Shown piece after piece: positions 15,420-22,502 of a stretch of 33,081 bases of DNA. This DNA comes from a virus. The position numbers and the translations under genes are program-made. The stretch spans positions 1 to 33,081 of the IMG/VR virus record IMGVR_UViG_3300035670_000821. The stretch is one strand, 5' to 3'. Every line of letters starts with the position of its first letter. Position 1 is the stretch's first letter. The notes below the pieces were generated by a model that saw only the letters and a list, made by a program, of their open reading frames with translations, did no database searches and was not told where the DNA came from.

Positions 15420-15922
15420 GCAGAGACCTAAATCTACTACATCCTAAGGTTAAAGAACAGGCTCTAGAACTACAGAAACGTGCTAGAGATGTTCATGGCC
15501 TTAGCGTAATATTCACCCAAACTGTGCGAACTGAGGCCGAACAATCGGCCTTATATGCACAAGGGAGGCAGCCTTTAGCAGCCGTAAACGCCTTAAGAAA
15601 GGTAGCTGCACTAGGGCCTATCTCTAAACAGGAAAATACCAAAATAGTTACAAAAGCTAAGACGGCCAAAGATAGTATGCATTACTATGGTTTAGCTTTT
15701 GATATAGCTATTACTAGTCCAAGTGGAAAGGATATAATCTGGAACTCTAAATCAGATTGGAATAGTGACGGAGCCAATGACTGGAGTCAGGTAGGTAAAC
15801 TAGCTGATGATATTGGCTTGGAATGGGGAGGTAACTGGTCATCAATGCCAGATCCCCCACATTTTCAAAATCGTTTTGGGCTGACTTTAGCTGAACTAAA
15901 GTCTGGGAAAAAACCTGCATAA
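15416..15922 (+). CDS. M15-family endolysin (L-Ala-D-Glu / D-Ala-D-Ala-type peptidase)
   Basis: A 168-aa Zn peptidase that cleaves peptidoglycan peptides. The M15 signature is present: TQTVRTEAEQSALYAQGR (residues 34-51), then H89-x(6)-D96 (HYYGLAFDIA) and the third ligand H149 (PPHFQ). Length matches T5-type Lys and CwlK-like enzymes. There is no signal peptide, so release depends on the holin upstream. Two hairpins lie in the coding region: 15533-15552 and 15883-15903. High confidence in family; exact bond specificity not determined. Confidence 0.9.
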   Translation: MSRDLNLLHPKVKEQALELQKRARDVHGLSVIFTQTVRTEAEQSALYAQGRQPLAAVNALRKVAALGPISKQENTKIVTKAKTAKDSMHYYGLAFDIAITSPSGKDIIWNSKSDWNSDGANDWSQVGKLADDIGLEWGGNWSSMPDPPHFQNRFGLTLAELKSGKKPA

Positions 15923-15930
15923 GGGCATTT

Positions 15931-16626
15931 ATGTCTACATCCAAGAAGGCTCGCAAGAGCGCTCCTCAACAAACTACTAGCCAGATTAAGATTAATGGTT
16001 TCGAACCTATTATTGCAAAAAACTACGCTCAAGGTCAATATTTAGAATCTATACGTACTAGACAAATAACGTTTGGTATAGGCTCTGCAGGGACAGGTAA
16101 AACTTATATAGCTACTGCATATGCTGCAGAGCAGCTATACTATAAAAAAGTTGATAAAGTCATACTAACTAGACCAGCGGTAGAGGCTGCTGGAGAAAGT
16201 CTTGGCTTCTTACCGGGGGAATTAATTGAAGGCAAATTACTGCCTTATATGGTACCTTATTTAGAAACTTTCAGTGATCTACTAGGTCAGTCATTTCTAG
16301 CTTATTGTCTAAAGGTAGGATATATAGAACCTGTACCATTAGCTTTCATGCGCGGTAGAAGCTTTAAAAATTGTTTAATATTAGCAGATGAGATGCAGAG
16401 TGCTACATCCCTACAAATGCAACTCCTACTTACTCGTATAGGTGAGAACAGTAAACTAATTATTAATGGCGATATAGCTCAGAGAGATGATAAAAACGTA
16501 AACGGCTTAGAAGATGCTACTAATAGACTAGGCGGTTTACAGGAAGTTGATATAGTTAGATTTCATGATAATGACTGTGTACGTTCTGGATTATGTAAAA
16601 AAGTACTTCAGGCTTATTCATCCTAG
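15931..16626 (+). CDS. phoH: PhoH-like P-loop ATPase
   Basis: A 231-aa single-domain PhoH. Walker A is GSAGTGKT (51-58), followed by TRPAVEAAGESLGFLPGE (80-97). Walker B is LILADE (149-154), and the sensor-like NGDIAQRD follows. The family is related to SF1 helicases; its phage role is uncertain, with RNA metabolism or phosphate response proposed. It is the last plus-strand gene; the stop is followed at once by the bidirectional terminator. AAGGG Shine-Dalgarno. Confidence 0.92.
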   Translation: MSTSKKARKSAPQQTTSQIKINGFEPIIAKNYAQGQYLESIRTRQITFGIGSAGTGKTYIATAYAAEQLYYKKVDKVILTRPAVEAAGESLGFLPGELIEGKLLPYMVPYLETFSDLLGQSFLAYCLKVGYIEPVPLAFMRGRSFKNCLILADEMQSATSLQMQLLLTRIGENSKLIINGDIAQRDDKNVNGLEDATNRLGGLQEVDIVRFHDNDCVRSGLCKKVLQAYSS

Positions 16627-16672
16627 TAAACAAAAAGCCCATACAGATTAATCTGTATGGGCTTTTTGTTTA
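16627..16672. terminator. Bidirectional terminator between converging operons (46-bp perfect palindrome)
   Basis: Perfect palindrome centred between 16649 and 16650. GCCCATACAGATT and its complement are flanked by AAAAA and TTTTT, so each strand forms a stem followed by TTTTTGTTT. It starts right after the phoH stop and contains the stop codon of the minus-strand endonuclease. Confidence 0.95.
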
Positions 16673-17533
16673 TATTTTTACCCACTGCATAAAATGGGTA
16701 TCGGTACCTTTTAAAAACTTAGAGAAAGCTTTTCTTTTTCCCTCTATATTATGCTCTCTACAAAAACCTAATACATTATTAAAAGAGTATATCTCGTTGG
16801 TACTTGTATCCTTTAACGTATGTACTATATGTTTATTAGGAGTATAGGGCACCGGATACTTCAGTACCCAGTTACTTGCGTATTTATACCTACCAGTAAC
16901 CATCCCCGATACTGTGGATTTAGGAATACTGTACTTAGCAGAGAACTCCATAATAGAAGATATTATTTCTTCCTCTCCCGTATCTGTATTTATACAAACT
17001 ATATTTAGTTTACGTCTATTATTTACCATATTCTCTAATTTAGCATACTCTTCAGGGTACTCTAAACTAAGCCAAGTTTTATGTGATACTCCAGTAGATA
17101 TATGCTCTACTATTTGTTCGGATACGCCCCACTTGTCTGATAGGTCTTTGTAAGATAATTTACTATTTAATAAATCAAAAAATACTCCTAAATACTTTTC
17201 TTTATCATACTTTGCTCTTCCATTACTCTCTCCACTAACCCCAATACCTCCTCCAGTAGCTCCACCATCTCTAGAATTAAACCCATTATTAATACTATCA
17301 AATATTTCAATAGCTTCTTTCTCATACCTATCTAAGTCACTTGAACTACATTCACAAATAACTTCGATTTCCGGTAGTCCAAAAGACTGAAAAGCTTCTT
17401 GTAGTTTAACAGGGGATTTCCCTGTTCTCAAGCTATGTAGGTGGTTTCTAAACCTAGCCTCGATATCTACCGAAAGTCCAACGTATACTTTAGTAGTACC
17501 TTTAAATTTTAATATATAAATCCCGCAAGTCAT
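16670..17533 (-). CDS. GIY-YIG homing endonuclease
   Basis: A 287-aa protein from the ATG at 17533; a TTG at 17545 is less likely because GGAG sits 7 nt before the ATG and family members start MTCGIYIL. GIY (4-6), YVG (17-19), the Arg/His of EARFRNH, and Glu in RYEKEAIEIFDSIN give an intact nuclease core. Two or three helix-turn-helix/NUMOD-like modules follow (YKDLSDKWGVSEQIVEHIST; FSAKYSIPKSTVSGMVTG). It has its own consensus promoter and lies alone between the ribonucleotide reductase hairpin and the convergent terminator. Likely targets a nearby gene such as nrdJ or phoH. Confidence 0.9.
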   Translation of the reverse strand: MTCGIYILKFKGTTKVYVGLSVDIEARFRNHLHSLRTGKSPVKLQEAFQSFGLPEIEVICECSSSDLDRYEKEAIEIFDSINNGFNSRDGGATGGGIGVSGESNGRAKYDKEKYLGVFFDLLNSKLSYKDLSDKWGVSEQIVEHISTGVSHKTWLSLEYPEEYAKLENMVNNRRKLNIVCINTDTGEEEIISSIMEFSAKYSIPKSTVSGMVTGRYKYASNWVLKYPVPYTPNKHIVHTLKDTSTNEIYSFNNVLGFCREHNIEGKRKAFSKFLKGTDTHFMQWVKI

Positions 17534-17556
17534 AATATTCTCCAAGTAATATGAAT

Positions 17557-17585
17557 ATTATACACCCGATGCACAAAATTGTCAA
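17557..17585 (-). promoter_or_regulatory. Consensus sigma70 promoter for the homing endonuclease gene
   Basis: On the minus strand TTGACA (17585-17580), a 17-bp spacer and TATAAT (17562-17557) match consensus exactly. It lies 24 nt upstream of the ATG at 17533 and just after the hairpin that closes the ribonucleotide reductase gene. Confidence 0.9.
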
Positions 17586-17604
17586 TAATTAAATTTTTTA
17601 TGCT

Positions 17605-17640
17605 ATAGAGCCCCTTATATGAAAATATAAGGGGCTCTAT
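17605..17640 (-). terminator. Strong hairpin after the ribonucleotide reductase gene
   Basis: A 16-bp perfect stem (17605-17620 with 17625-17640) and 4-nt loop lie 11 nt after the nrdJ stop. On the minus strand the 3' arm is followed by AGCATAAAAAATTTAATT rather than a clean U-run. Termination may therefore be weak, or the hairpin may protect or process the mRNA 3' end. Confidence 0.6.
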
Positions 17641-17650
17641 TATTTAAACA

Positions 17651-19672
17651 CTAGCGTATAGGACAAGAACCTCCTGCGCAGTCCGATTCTAAAACTGAAT
17701 CGTCAATAGCAACTGCATCAAGATTAATTTCTTTAAGCTTTGATACATATTCCATATACGTTTCTTTATCTACTACTTCTTGAGGTAGGTATGGGTAGCC
17801 TAAGTCAGCAGCAGTTTTTGTAGGATCATTTCTAAATAGGAAAGCTACAGCTACATACTCTTCCCAATTATTATATAACCAATCTACTATCTCATCAGTT
17901 TCTTCTAAACTATACGAGATAGTACAGCTAACGTTTTGCTCACAGTAATACTTCATCAGCATTTTATACCTCTCTAGCTGAGATATTGCTGATTCCATAT
18001 TAACTTCTTTACCATCTACTATATCGAATTCTACATCGTTATATTGTACCGGCATAGTAACTAACATAGCTGTATTATCATAAGGGTGTGTTACAACCTT
18101 ATAATTAGCATCTCTCAAAATCTGTACTAACGGATCGTACACTGAGAAAGCAATATTATTGAATATATACTTTCCTAGAGGCTTATGCATACCTTCAGTA
18201 CTATCATAACACTTACTAATCGTACCTTCTGGTTTCTGAGCAGTAATATTCTTAGGATATGGTGTTCCTAACTCATCGGCCATACTGTACCCGGCGTGTA
18301 TAATAGTACGCTCTAATCTAGCATAGTCGTATGGCTGCATATCAGGACGCATTGCAATACCCATCAAGCTAACACCACACAGATGTAGATGCTCGTTATT
18401 AAGATGCCACTTCTCTTGTAGAATACCATCACGGAAGTCTACACAAGTCTGACGATAATTAGCACGAGTTATTAGCTTAGCTGCACGTAATAGACCTGCT
18501 ATATCGCCCTTAAACTTGGCCAAATCAATAGTAACTAGGTTGCAAGTATTGCCATCAGCTAGAAGAATCTCAAAACAAGGATTCAGCCCCTTCGCCCAAG
18601 GAGCTCGGTCAACCATATGCTTCGCATTAACTAGACCAGGTTCTCCGTTACCTCCTTGGTTAATCATCTCGAAGAATTCGCTTAGTTCATCGTGAGTTGG
18701 CTTGTTATAGAATAGTAATGAGTTATTACTCTGAGCACGATGCTCCTTACCGTTCTCCCACATACCTTGCTTGCTTCTAGCAAATTCGCGCCAACGAGGA
18801 TTTTCCTTATGCATAAGAAGTGCCTCAGCCGCGCGACGAGTACTAAGAACTGTACCTAGTAGATTAATAATATCATTAATATCAATCTCTGTCAATAAAC
18901 AGTCTGCCTTAGCATTAAGAATCTCGAAAATCTGTCTGTATGCTTTGCTAAGCCCAGCATCAGATTGAGAAATCCATCCATAGTTGCGTAAGCGTGCTCC
19001 AGGCCCTCTAATATTGCTAAAATCTAGGATTAGCTTCTTAGCCGGATATTTACCTGCCATTAGCTTACCAATTGACTTAGCCCAAGCCTTCGCAGAATCA
19101 CCTACCTTAATAACCCAGGTCTGTGATACAGGATTCCATGACTCAGAATTATCCTCTGGACCTTTTTCCATCGGTCCACGTGTAGTACGAATAATCTCTA
19201 GTTCTGGGATTTTGTTTCTAAATCCTGTAAGTGTGCCCGCCTCTGCCAAGCCAGTAACCCCAGCTCCATTAAGCAGACCCCAGAAAAAGTCAACAACGTC
19301 GTATACAGTACGAACACTAACAAAGCAACAGTTAAACTGACTGAGTTCAATGCGCTTCCCAATGTCAGTGCCACCCAGCCAGAGAGTACGACCAGCTGGA
19401 GCGACCTTACGATCAAGCATAAGTTGTCTAAGTTCTTCAAGTTCATTTTCCTGCTCTACGGTTAGTGACTGCCACTCGTTAAGACCTTCAGTAACATCAT
19501 TAAGTGGCATCTCTGGCATTAGCTTATGAGTAAGGGCTCTCTCCCATAACCAACGCTGATGACTGATAACTCTATTTATTACTTCTTCCCACGTTTCGAA
19601 CTCTGTGCCTTCCTCATTTTTAGGACGGCAGTAGGTACGACGTGTTACAATTTGTGCGCGTGTGCTTGTCAT
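17651..19672 (-). CDS. nrdJ: Adenosylcobalamin-dependent (class II) ribonucleotide reductase
   Basis: A 673-aa monomeric class II enzyme that reduces ribonucleotides to deoxyribonucleotides using B12. The active site is N364-P-C366-F-E368, with C366 as the thiyl-radical Cys. The redox pair is C115 (or C116, FNCCF) with C377 (NTC). The C-terminal shuttle Cys pair is C665 and C670 (DCAGGSCPIR). These spacings match the Lactobacillus leichmannii enzyme (408/419 and 731/736). The usual GCGVG loop reads GAGVTG here. GGAG Shine-Dalgarno. It lies downstream of dUTPase, glutaredoxin and a small Sm-like gene, forming a nucleotide-supply operon, and is followed by a hairpin. B12 must come from the host. 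Confidence 0.93.
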   Translation of the reverse strand: MTSTRAQIVTRRTYCRPKNEEGTEFETWEEVINRVISHQRWLWERALTHKLMPEMPLNDVTEGLNEWQSLTVEQENELEELRQLMLDRKVAPAGRTLWLGGTDIGKRIELSQFNCCFVSVRTVYDVVDFFWGLLNGAGVTGLAEAGTLTGFRNKIPELEIIRTTRGPMEKGPEDNSESWNPVSQTWVIKVGDSAKAWAKSIGKLMAGKYPAKKLILDFSNIRGPGARLRNYGWISQSDAGLSKAYRQIFEILNAKADCLLTEIDINDIINLLGTVLSTRRAAEALLMHKENPRWREFARSKQGMWENGKEHRAQSNNSLLFYNKPTHDELSEFFEMINQGGNGEPGLVNAKHMVDRAPWAKGLNPCFEILLADGNTCNLVTIDLAKFKGDIAGLLRAAKLITRANYRQTCVDFRDGILQEKWHLNNEHLHLCGVSLMGIAMRPDMQPYDYARLERTIIHAGYSMADELGTPYPKNITAQKPEGTISKCYDSTEGMHKPLGKYIFNNIAFSVYDPLVQILRDANYKVVTHPYDNTAMLVTMPVQYNDVEFDIVDGKEVNMESAISQLERYKMLMKYYCEQNVSCTISYSLEETDEIVDWLYNNWEEYVAVAFLFRNDPTKTAADLGYPYLPQEVVDKETYMEYVSKLKEINLDAVAIDDSVLESDCAGGSCPIR

Positions 19673-19963
19673 TTAAACTCCAAAACTTGTTGCAATATCT
19701 AATCCAGTAGTATGTTCGTAGTAGCTCTTTTCCATATCTTCGTCAGGCATTAGATATGTTATAACATCATCAAAGTAAAACTCTAGGTCAGTATCTGTAT
19801 TACTGTATACAAAAGGTAATAGCATAACATGTAGACCTTCTGGACCCTGAACTGGATGCACTGAACGAACTTTAGTTAAAACAAAAGTATCGTCAGTTTC
19901 TTCTAGGAATTCTCCTATAATCTCATTACCAGTCTTTAACTTATATACCCTAATTTCAGCCAT
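19673..19963 (-). CDS. Small Sm/SH3-like barrel protein
   Basis: A 96-aa protein. The opening IRVYKLKTGNEIIGEFLEET followed by FVLTKVRSVHPVQ has the strand-Gly-strand layout of Sm-like phage proteins. Those occur in several T4-like and marine phages and are sometimes compared with Hfq. The later part is acidic (LEFYFDDVITYLMPDEDME). It overlaps the glutaredoxin gene by 8 nt and its stop is next to the nrdJ start. Function unknown; RNA binding or a structural adaptor role is speculative. Confidence 0.6.
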   Translation of the reverse strand: MAEIRVYKLKTGNEIIGEFLEETDDTFVLTKVRSVHPVQGPEGLHVMLLPFVYSNTDTDLEFYFDDVITYLMPDEDMEKSYYEHTTGLDIATSFGV

Positions 19964-20192
19964 TTTTTAAGCCTTTAACAAAATTCTCAATCTGTTCAAA
20001 TCCTGAGGCAATATGATCTTTATTGAAGTAAAGCTGAGGTACTGCTCTATGTCCTTCATTAAGAATAAATTGCTTAGCTTCAGCATTTTTATCAATGTTT
20101 ATTTCAATAAACTGTACTTTGGCATACTTTAGTAATCCTTTTGCCATTTCGCAATACTGGCAACGATTTGCGGAATATATAGTATACATCAT
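19956..20192 (-). CDS. Glutaredoxin
   Basis: A 78-aa thioredoxin-fold protein. The active site is CQYC (residues 11-14), the cis-Pro is in VPQLYF, and the glutathione-site-like GFEQIENF closes the domain. It would reduce disulfides, possibly the C-terminal Cys pair of the reductase encoded nearby. The start at 20192 overlaps the dUTPase stop by 4 nt (ATGA); ATG at 20189 is an alternative. Confidence 0.9.
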   Translation of the reverse strand: MMYTIYSANRCQYCEMAKGLLKYAKVQFIEINIDKNAEAKQFILNEGHRAVPQLYFNKDHIASGFEQIENFVKGLKNG

Positions 20193-20647
20193 CCTGTGCT
20201 TCCGAATCCACCTTCGCCACGTTCAGTATCAGAACTAAATTCTTCTACTACTTTAAAGTCGGGGCGAATAATAGGCATAAATACGAGCTGAGCAAACTTC
20301 TCTAGTGGCTCAATGGTAACGTATACATCAGCATTACGATTCCACATAGATACCATTAGTTGTCCATGATAATCCTGATCGATAACGCCTACTAGATTAC
20401 CTAGTACCTTTCCCTCTTTATGACCTTTACCGGACCTAGGGAAGATGAATGCAGCACACCACTCGTCGATAGTCTGCATATTAATTGAGATACCTGTAGG
20501 AATCAATCTAGCCTGCATTGGAGGAATTTCGATCTTTGTATCAATACATGCGATCAGATCAACGCCCGCTGAGTCCCTGGTTGCATACTTCGGTAACAAC
20601 TTGGGCTCTGCGGCAATTTTAGGGTCTAATATTTTTATCTCTACCAT
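20189..20647 (-). CDS. dut: dUTPase
   Basis: A 152-aa trimeric-type dUTP pyrophosphatase that converts dUTP to dUMP, limiting uracil in phage DNA and supplying dTMP precursors. All five motifs are present: DSAGVDL (25-31), PRSG (70-73), GNLVGVIDQDYHG (83-95), FAQLVF (118-123) and RGEGGFGSTG (143-152). The start lies within the 3' end of the zinc-ribbon gene (29-nt overlap). Complete and probably active. Confidence 0.95.
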   Translation of the reverse strand: MVEIKILDPKIAAEPKLLPKYATRDSAGVDLIACIDTKIEIPPMQARLIPTGISINMQTIDEWCAAFIFPRSGKGHKEGKVLGNLVGVIDQDYHGQLMVSMWNRNADVYVTIEPLEKFAQLVFMPIIRPDFKVVEEFSSDTERGEGGFGSTG

Positions 20648-20786
20648 TTTCTTCTTTCTTAGGGTTAATAGTTCTTACCATTACTGCAGCGCATTGATTA
20701 CAACGTACATAAGGAGTAGCGGCAATTTTATGCTCCACTACTTTAGTTGCATTGCACTTTGGACAGTGATAGTTATAGATTCCCAT
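20619..20786 (-). CDS. 55-aa zinc-ribbon protein
   Basis: A short ORF of 55 codons starting MGIYNYHCPKCNATK. Two Cys pairs, C8-x2-C11 and C29-x2-C32, form a zinc-ribbon layout; the C-terminus is basic then charged. Its ATG overlaps the stop of the upstream endonuclease (TAATG), and its end overlaps the dUTPase start by 29 nt. The endonuclease appears to be inserted between it and the flap-endonuclease gene. Function unknown; nucleic-acid or protein binding is plausible. Confidence 0.7.
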   Translation of the reverse strand: MGIYNYHCPKCNATKVVEHKIAATPYVRCNQCAAVMVRTINPKKEENGRDKNIRP

Positions 20787-21445
20787 TATTTCCATCTCTC
20801 CATTCGGATAATCTTACCTACAGCGGTTTTGTTTATAACATTATCTAAAATATCTGCTATATCTTGATATGTATATTTGCCTGTGCTATAAAGTTCCCTA
20901 ATGAGTATAGCATCGTCCATACTTATTTTATCCCTGGGAGTATTTTTTCTATCTGTAGTATTTTTAATATTATATGGATAATCTGGTATATGTGCCCATA
21001 ATTCGTGGCGTATAATTTTTCCTACCGTAGATTCTGTAATACCATATACCGAAGCTAACCTACCATAAGATAAATTGTTATCCTCTGAATAGAGTCTCCT
21101 AATGCTTATAACATCGCGGTCACTTAACTTTGCAAAACCGTGGTTTTCCCCAAATGTACCACCATTTAATGAACCCCCTCTATTCTTATTGTACATATTA
21201 TTAATATGTAAGAACTTGTCCAAGTAGGCAAATTCCATATCCAAAATGTAGGATTTCTTACCAACACATATAACCTTAGAGGAGAAGTTTACTTTACCGT
21301 ACTTTATTATATCTGGGTTAACCGAACTGTTACTATCTTTTGCATTAAAATGTTCATACATACGTCTTTTGAAGTCTTTTGTTACCCCTACATATTCCCT
21401 ATTATTAATATTATTAGTTATTTTATACAGTACGTAAGTATCCAT
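20786..21445 (-). CDS. GIY-YIG homing endonuclease with tandem HTH repeats
   Basis: A 219-aa protein from the ATG at 21445 (a TTG one codon earlier is less likely). The GIY-YIG core reads YVLYKIT then REYVGVT, with the Arg/His of KRRMYEHF and probable catalytic Glu in DMEFAYLDKF. The C-terminal half has two helix-turn-helix units (YGRLASVYGITESTVGKIIR; YQDIADILDNVINKTAVGKI), each preceded by a similar helix. It starts 23 nt inside the 3' end of the flap-endonuclease gene and shares a 1-nt overlap with the downstream zinc-ribbon gene. No promoter of its own seen. Confidence 0.9.
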   Translation of the reverse strand: MDTYVLYKITNNINNREYVGVTKDFKRRMYEHFNAKDSNSSVNPDIIKYGKVNFSSKVICVGKKSYILDMEFAYLDKFLHINNMYNKNRGGSLNGGTFGENHGFAKLSDRDVISIRRLYSEDNNLSYGRLASVYGITESTVGKIIRHELWAHIPDYPYNIKNTTDRKNTPRDKISMDDAILIRELYSTGKYTYQDIADILDNVINKTAVGKIIRMERWK

Positions 21446-22502
21446 CAAATACTCTTTCTATATCTTTAATATTATCAGCCCCCAGAGCCTCATCACAGTA
21501 CGTTAAAAGATCCATTAGTTGATAGTTTAACAATATACGATCTTTACACTGATTTAAAGACTGTATATATTTATATTTACTCTGAATAGGTATAGCTGCG
21601 GCAATATCGAACGCACTCCCATATTCCTTGACTAGGTCTAAGGCACGTTTAGGTCCAACCCCCTCTACACCTTTAATATTGTCACCGGTATCACCCGTTA
21701 GACATTTGATACTAATATAATCACTTGGATCGCAATCATAGTGAGTATTCCAATTATCTATTGTAGTCTCTTTACGCGTTACATAGGAGAATCTACTAAC
21801 ATTCTCTGACACTAGTAAATCATAGTCTTTATCGGAGGATATTAACCATATATGGTTAATAGGTATGGAAGAGATATTTTTAACAATGTATGCAGCAATA
21901 TCGTCAGCTTCAGTTTGTTCAAATCTTAATACTGGATATATACTAGCAATCTGTAACATGGTAGCTTCAAATTCTTTGAAGAAAGCCTCGAATTCTTGCT
22001 TTTCTTGTTCAGTCTGCTGTTCAAACTTATCTTTACGATTTTGCTTATACTCAGGGTAGATCGCTTTGCGATAACTAGAGCTACCTTTATCACACGCGAT
22101 GATGACTTTAGATGCTTTATAACTACGCTTTAGACTATCTACTACCTTAATATAGTCATCTACGAAATTAACTGATTTAGCGTGTTTATACCTGCAATAT
22201 CTTACGTAGGTTCGTTATTCCTACTCTCTATGTTCCCATAGAAGTTGAGACTATATCATCACCCTATACAGGGGCTGAGCGCTTCGAGTCACTTGACCCT
22301 ACTTCCTTGCGGAATAGTCGTTACACCTTCCCTTGTGGGGCTTGGCTCGGTATTGTCCGTTCTGGAGTTCCACCGAATTCACTCAGTTTTTCTTAGTAAA
22401 TTACCTTACTAAGCCTCCAATATTAAAGGCCAGGTTAAGCCCATCTACAATCATTAGGGTGCCATCGTTAAGTGCTGCAATTCTATCAAAACTTTTACTC
22501 AT
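21423..22502 (-). CDS. 5'-3' exonuclease / flap endonuclease, split by a group I intron
   Basis: Exon 1 runs from the ATG at 22502 to about 22425 (26 codons, LMIVDGLNLAF). Exon 2 runs from about 22190 to 21423 (YKHAKSVNFVDDY onward), giving about 281 aa, near T5 D15 (291). Metal-binding acidic motifs are VDG (D20), EADDIAAYI and SSDKDYD. TGDTGDNIKG followed by GVGPKRALDLVKEYG forms the helix-three-turn-helix. It removes RNA primers and 5' flaps during replication. Unspliced RNA reads into a stop shortly after exon 1, so splicing is required for the full protein. The Shine-Dalgarno AAGGA lies inside the overlapping upstream endonuclease gene. A 22-bp palindrome sits in exon 2. Confidence 0.88.
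21840..21861. repeat. Perfect 22-bp palindrome inside flap-endonuclease exon 2
   Basis: Centre between 21850 and 21851, eleven base pairs each side, no loop (core AACCATATATGGTT). It encodes the NHIW region of the nuclease. A chance match is unlikely but possible in AT-rich DNA. Confidence 0.75.
22191..22424 (-). ncRNA. Self-splicing group I intron (subgroup IA), no internal ORF
   Basis: About 234 nt. All core helices can be drawn on the minus strand. P1: exon GCCTTT (22430-22425) with GGAGGC (22418-22413), with U.G pairs at the splice site. P2: 22412-22406 with 22399-22393. P3: CTGAGTG (22386-22380) with CGCTCAG (22281-22275). P4: TTCGGT (22377-22372) with ACCGAG (22351-22346). P7: GACTAT (22319-22314) with ATAGTC (22254-22249). 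P7.1 has a GCAA loop (22314-22303); P7.2 pairs 22299-22295 with 22290-22286. P8: 22274-22271 with 22264-22261. P9 has a GGAA loop (about 22244-22224). P7.1/P7.2 indicate subgroup IA, like T4 td. The splice site could shift by 1 nt (22192-22425). It joins ...LAF (or LAL) to YKHAK. Confidence 0.93.

Noticed and set aside
16082-16132. 9-bp inverted repeat in phoH as a control element
   Set aside because: The loop is over 30 nt and includes the conserved Walker A codons, so a chance match is the simpler explanation.
21423-22502. Flap-endonuclease gene as a frameshifted pseudogene or two separate genes
   Set aside because: The two halves join in frame at intron-type boundaries and the interruption folds as a complete group I intron, so splicing explains it better.
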